From the NCBI GenBank assembly GCA_025331445.1, contig JAIWNE010000100.1:58545-122544 (forward strand): DNA of 64,000 bases, given 5' to 3'. A program made the position numbers and the translations under genes. The DNA is from Blakeslea trispora. Taxonomy: Eukaryota > Mucoromycota > Mucoromycetes > Mucorales > Choanephoraceae. Every line of letters begins with the position of its first letter. Position 1 is the first letter of the stretch. This document shows, in pieces, positions 60,141-64,000 of the stretch. The notes beneath the pieces are model-generated. The model saw nothing but the letters and a program-made list of their open reading frames with translations, did no database searches and had not been told where the DNA came from.

Positions 60141-61485
60141 CTAACAACCCAAAGAATCACCAAATCCGTCTTTTCTGATATCAAATAGTCTACCAAGATC
60201 CTTTCCTTCACGAATGAGTCGAATACTCTTGAAAGCATTACCATTGGGACGTTTGTCTTTGGTTACTTTGCCATGATGATCCAGAATTTTGGTTTCCAGT
60301 GCTGTCGGTGTTTCAAAGTCTTCAAATATTTCTTCATCCAATTGTATTGATATTCCAGAAAGACCACAAGCTTTTATAACCTAAATTAGGTATAGAAAAT
60401 TAATATAAACATAATTGTTCATATGGGGGGCCATATAAAGTGGCAAATTTCTTTCTTACAGTCATAGATTTAGATACAATTACTTTGCAGGCACTAAAAT
60501 TGCGCTTGTACACAATGACATCTTGTTCACGGATCAAGCCTTTACGACACATGTCTTTTAATGTAATGCTTTTAGAATCACTGTAAAAAAAAATAAACAA
60601 AAAAAAACAAAAAGGTTAATCTTGGTCTTTATGGGAGAAAAACAAAGTAAAGTTACTTTACCCTGCAACATTATGGGCTCTTTCTTTATCAGCCAAATCA
60701 CTCCAATAAGAATCAAAGCTTTCATCCTTTATAAAAAAAATTAGACAAATGATTGCAAACATGGTGTTATCACCTTACCTTTTTGTTTGATGAATAAGAG
60801 CAAGCAGAGGATTTGCTTGACTTTGTCTTGCTTCGGTGATGATAAGGTGATGAGGATTTACTACTACTGCTGAGGTTGTTGACAGGAGAAGGAGAGAGTG
60901 GTAAAGGAGGTGAATCAGGCTGGTCCATAAATTCACCTTGCCCCAGCATCGTTTGCCAATCTGTCAATGAGTTCCAAAGCATGGGATTCTCATTTTTGGA
61001 GAAAAAGGAACTTGGATATAAGTTTTGGTTATAGTTAGGAGGAGGAGAAGGACCATAGCAATCGTTGTAATAGTAACTGTCTGTCTCGAATGGATGATGG
61101 TTCAATAATGAATTTTGGTCCACTTCTGGTAAGAGCGAACAAAGTTCATCTCTTTTGTCTTGAGACAACAATTGAAATGTGGATATATTGAATATAGACT
61201 ATGTTTTTGTTTAGATCAGTTATCCTTTAACTATGACAAGTATCTTCTTTTTACCTCCAACTCAATCGTAGCCAATGGACTACATGGATGTGTACATAAA
61301 TTGTCTAATGTCCAGCTTGGTTCATGGCGAGCTCTTTTATTGCTTGGGCCATTGGAAGGTTGAATCATGAGACGGTTGGATTCTAATGTCATGTCAGGTT
61401 CATCATTCTCTAGAACTGAATAGCTTTTTCGCTTATTCACAATAGGCGATAACATCATATTGGGTGAGGCAAATTGACTGTACAT
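60141..61485 (-). CDS. ASXH-domain protein with C-terminal RAMA-like region
   Basis: Five exons (61485-61255, 61198-60779, 60726-60662, 60580-60460, 60380-60141) give 358 residues. Residues about 54-104 match the Asx-homology (ASXH/DEUBAD-type) domain: HEPSWTLDNLCTHPCSPLA, then across intron 1 FNISTFQLLSQDKRDELCSLLPEVD. A disordered Ser/Pro/Tyr-rich linker follows (about 110-220). The C-terminal 118 residues (SITLKDMCRKGLIREQDVIVYKR, ...FETPTALETKIL, then SIRLIREGKDLGRLFDIRKDGF) follow the RAMA pattern: TL-dL-GLI, a central hydrophobic strand, an F-sP-alE helix, and a final I-r-g-L-lr strand. ASXH proteins regulate chromatin (Polycomb deubiquitinase partners in animals). RAMA is found with DNA methylases and in the human 6mA-linked protein MPND. 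The ASXH call is firmer than the RAMA call. Confidence 0.75.
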
Positions 61486-62306
61486 AGTTGAATAATGAAA
61501 ATAGGAGAACTAAAAAAGAAAAGAAGAAAAAAAAAAAAAAGAAAAAAAGAAATTAAGGAGTAAATAAATAGGCAGAAAAATAGAAATTAATAAACAATAT
61601 ATGAAAACGAAACAAAGAAGGAGGAGAGAGGATTTGGTTGGCTATAAAGAAAGTCAGAACAAACTCAAGTTCACTCTAGAGTGACAGAATAAGGTAGTCA
61701 ACTTAAGGGTGAAAATTAAGGGGGGAGAAAAAGAGAAGACAAATTGAGGCGTGTGATCGATGTCACCTCAAAACAACATGTATCTAGACAAAATAGAAAA
61801 AATAACAAAAAAAAACCTGTGTTTCAAATGCACACACACAAGCATGAACATAAAAAGTGTAAATGCTTTGTTAGGCAGTAATTTATAGTCATGTAAGTTT
61901 TTCCCTCCTTTTTTTCTTATTTTCTTTTTAGTAGACTACAGTAGTACAGAAAACACTTCTTTAATTCCATTACAATTTAAACTTTCTTTAGAAATACAAA
62001 AAGCGCGTTCTTATTATAAGGTGTACTATGATTTCGTTAATAAATCTGATGAATTTTATTTTTATTGACGTTTTTTTTTTTTTTACTTTTTTTTTTTTTC
62101 TTTAAATAAATAAACTTTACACAAGGGGGGGGGGGGAAATAAAATGATAGATATAGGTTTTTTATTCATATTCATCTCGATAAACCCAATGGTCGTCATA
62201 CAGAACCATATTAACTTTTTTCGAGCTTACACCGAAAAGGAAGAAGAGTTATACAAACTAGACTTGCTGGAAAAAAAAAACTCTTGCAGGCAGATTTGAT
62301 AGAAGT
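61486..62306. other. Intergenic with homopolymer runs
   Basis: 820 bp, very AT-rich, with T and A runs and a 12-nt G run at about 62125-62136. It presumably holds the promoter of the minus-strand ASXH gene. No gene recognised. Confidence 0.5.
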
Positions 62307-64000
62307 TTGATTTTTAGTGTAATTCATCCGCTATGCATCTTGGGATATGTCCGAGCAATTAGCCACCATTTAGGTGCAGAAAAGCTCCCTATTTTCTGGA
62401 CCTTTTTTTGTCTTTCTCAAGTCGATCGGGCTGATTCCGATCAGCTTCATCCTTTCAGATCTCTGGTGCAATCACCCCATCTGCTCGATCTCTTTCTCCA
62501 CATCTAAACCAAGATGTATTTAAAATGGTGTACAAATTTGGATATTCTTTATTTTTTGGAAAACGAAATCAAGACGCAAGTACCAAGTATGAAAACCACG
62601 TTATACACTTATCAAAAGGTAAGCAAAAAAGATTAATTATTATTATTTTTTTACAATAACATGCAGTGTAAAAAAAAAAAAGAAAAGTTTAATTTTTTCG
62701 TGTTACAATGTAACATCTGACTTTTTTTATTTTCTGCATAATGAATAGCATTCTTTATGGAAAATACTCTAAAGAGAGTTAGCACCTATTCTGATTGATG
62801 CTTACTCTATCACGCCCTTTAAAGATATCAAAGGAGCAACTTGTCTTTTAAATCAGCTTACAGGAGATATTGCTGATCATCTAGAAAAGGTTGCCTAAAG
62901 GTGGTATTATTTGTGAAGACATGGTAACACACATACACACATACATACATACATACATACAGAAAGAGAAAGAAAGAAAGAAAGAAAAGCTCGTGCTTGG
63001 TTTAGAATAGTACCATTCTTTTTTTCTTATAGGGCCTTTGAGAAGATGGAACTTATTTTACATATAACAGCTTTCTCTCTCTCTATTTCTTGACTCTTAT
63101 CATTTCATATGGGGAACAGGCAAGACATGTATATGTTTAGCTACTGTGATGATAACAAGAGATCTGTCTAATGCGGTAGAACATCAGAGCAATCTAAAAA
63201 CAAACTTGGTCCGAGGACAATCAATTCAAACCTTAAAAAAAATTCGGCAGTCTGGCTCTTAAAGTATGGTATCAATTGGAAGCCTGTCAAACATCAGTTG
63301 CCTTTGGATGCATGCAACTGGTTCAAGAATTTACCCTGTCTACTATGGTATGCCTTACTTGTCTGATAGATCTCGTCGAGTGATACCAGAGATGGTTTAC
63401 TTTGACTGTCTATCTGTCAAATACAACGCTTATAGTGGGTAAGTTGTCAAAGAAGTTTTTTATTTATTCATTAATTTCAACAAGTTCCTGATAATTTGGT
63501 TGCACAATGGACAGGAGAAATCTTATAAACACATTCAGGATGGCCTAGTTATTCTTTGTTGTTTATGATGATATAAAGCAAAAAAAAAAAAAATAGCTGA
63601 GCCTACTGAGCTTATTGAATATGATCTTGTCTTGATCAGTCAAATTAGATTCTCTTTTGAAAACAAACAAGGTGTTGATTTCACTAGTTACTTCCCTCTT
63701 TATAAGGGAAATATATTTAAATGATCATTTTTAGGTAATACATGCCAATGTCCATTGGTTGGATTATCTGAAGAAAAAAAAGGCATGTATCTGTCCACAA
63801 GAAAACAAACTTATACATCACTACAAGTGCAATGGAAGCGCTTAATTATAGGTAACAAACTTTATTTTTTTATTATTATTTATTTATTATTTGCAATTAA
63901 GCCTAAAAAAGAATTCAAAACAAATAAAAAAAAAAAAAATTAGATGAAGGTCATAGACTTTTATCAAAAAAAAATAGACAATCTGATTATGCTCTTAAGT
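62307..64000 (+). pseudogene. Decayed SNF2-family helicase (Irc20/SHPRH-like), runs off the window
   Basis: Recognisable pieces in order: QVPSMKTTLYTYQK, then after an intron HSLWKIL and RELAPILIDA separated by a TAA (62770-62772), LNQLTGDIADHLEKV, then after a one-base shift near 62893 PKGGIICEDM. Next is GTGKTCICLATVM (Walker A region) after a candidate intron from 62923 whose expected acceptor near 63112 has no AG. Later pieces are PYLSDRSRRVIPEM, VPDNLVAQWTGEI, YDLVLISQIRF, VQWKRLII, and across an intron (63852-63943) DEGHRLLSKKNRQ (motif II). A further TAA lies near 62505. The order matches N-terminal SNF2 lobe 1 of Irc20/SHPRH-type ubiquitin-ligase helicases. Multiple stops, a shift and a lost splice site point to a pseudogene; the rest lies to the right. 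Confidence 0.68.

Overview
The window looks like a nuclear segment of an AT-rich early-diverging fungus, most likely a mucoralean (Mucoromycota). The evidence is: very short introns (about 45-90 nt) in almost every gene, long T/A runs between genes, fungal gene content (Aurora kinase, Prp5, Utp18, Gtr2/RagC, Sds3/Dep1-like, chorismate synthase), animal-like families kept in early fungi (Hook, LAMTOR5, ZNFX1-like helicase, ASXH protein), and decayed Tc1/mariner and IS630-type transposons. All exon joins below were worked out by hand from frame, splice consensus and remembered family landmarks; none was checked against RNA or a database.

Layout. 0-13 kb is gene-dense: the 3' part of a Hook gene, LAMTOR5 (four tiny exons, found only by splicing), mitochondrial GrpE (Mge1), a small unrecognised helical protein, a 1991-aa ZNFX1/NFX1-type helicase, and RagC/Gtr2 in nine exons. 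13-31 kb is accessory: a broken Tc1/mariner copy, about 8 kb of gene-poor DNA with a cluster of micro/minisatellites, a Pif1-like helicase without its Walker A region, a SMARCD/Snf12 SWIB-family subunit with a GMPQ-type repeat N-terminus, two broken IS630-like transposase copies, and a T5orf172/DUF1766 protein. 29.6-48 kb is mainly minus-strand housekeeping: a Bqt4-like nuclear membrane protein, a ricin-B-type lectin, chorismate synthase, a SelO pseudokinase with one in-frame TAG, a DUF2461 protein, an unrecognised Ser-rich protein, an Sds3/Dep1-like subunit and a perilipin-like protein, with tyrosyl-tRNA synthetase on the plus strand. 49.7-61.5 kb holds Aurora kinase, Prp5, Utp18 and an ASXH protein whose C-terminus resembles a RAMA domain. 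The right edge (62.3-64 kb) is a decayed SNF2-family (Irc20/SHPRH-like) helicase that runs off the window.

Connections. LAMTOR5 (Ragulator) and RagC/Gtr2 (Rag GTPase) belong to the same lysosomal/vacuolar TORC1 nutrient-sensing machinery and lie 10 kb apart. Snf12, the Sds3-like subunit and the ASXH-RAMA-like protein are chromatin factors. Prp5 and Utp18 act in splicing and rRNA processing. There are no operons; neighbours are tandem, divergent or convergent, with intergenic gaps as short as about 90 bp. Two introns appear to use GC-AG boundaries. The ASXH plus RAMA-like combination is the most interesting candidate for an under-described function, because early-diverging fungi are known for abundant N6-methyladenine and RAMA domains are proposed readers of modified DNA.
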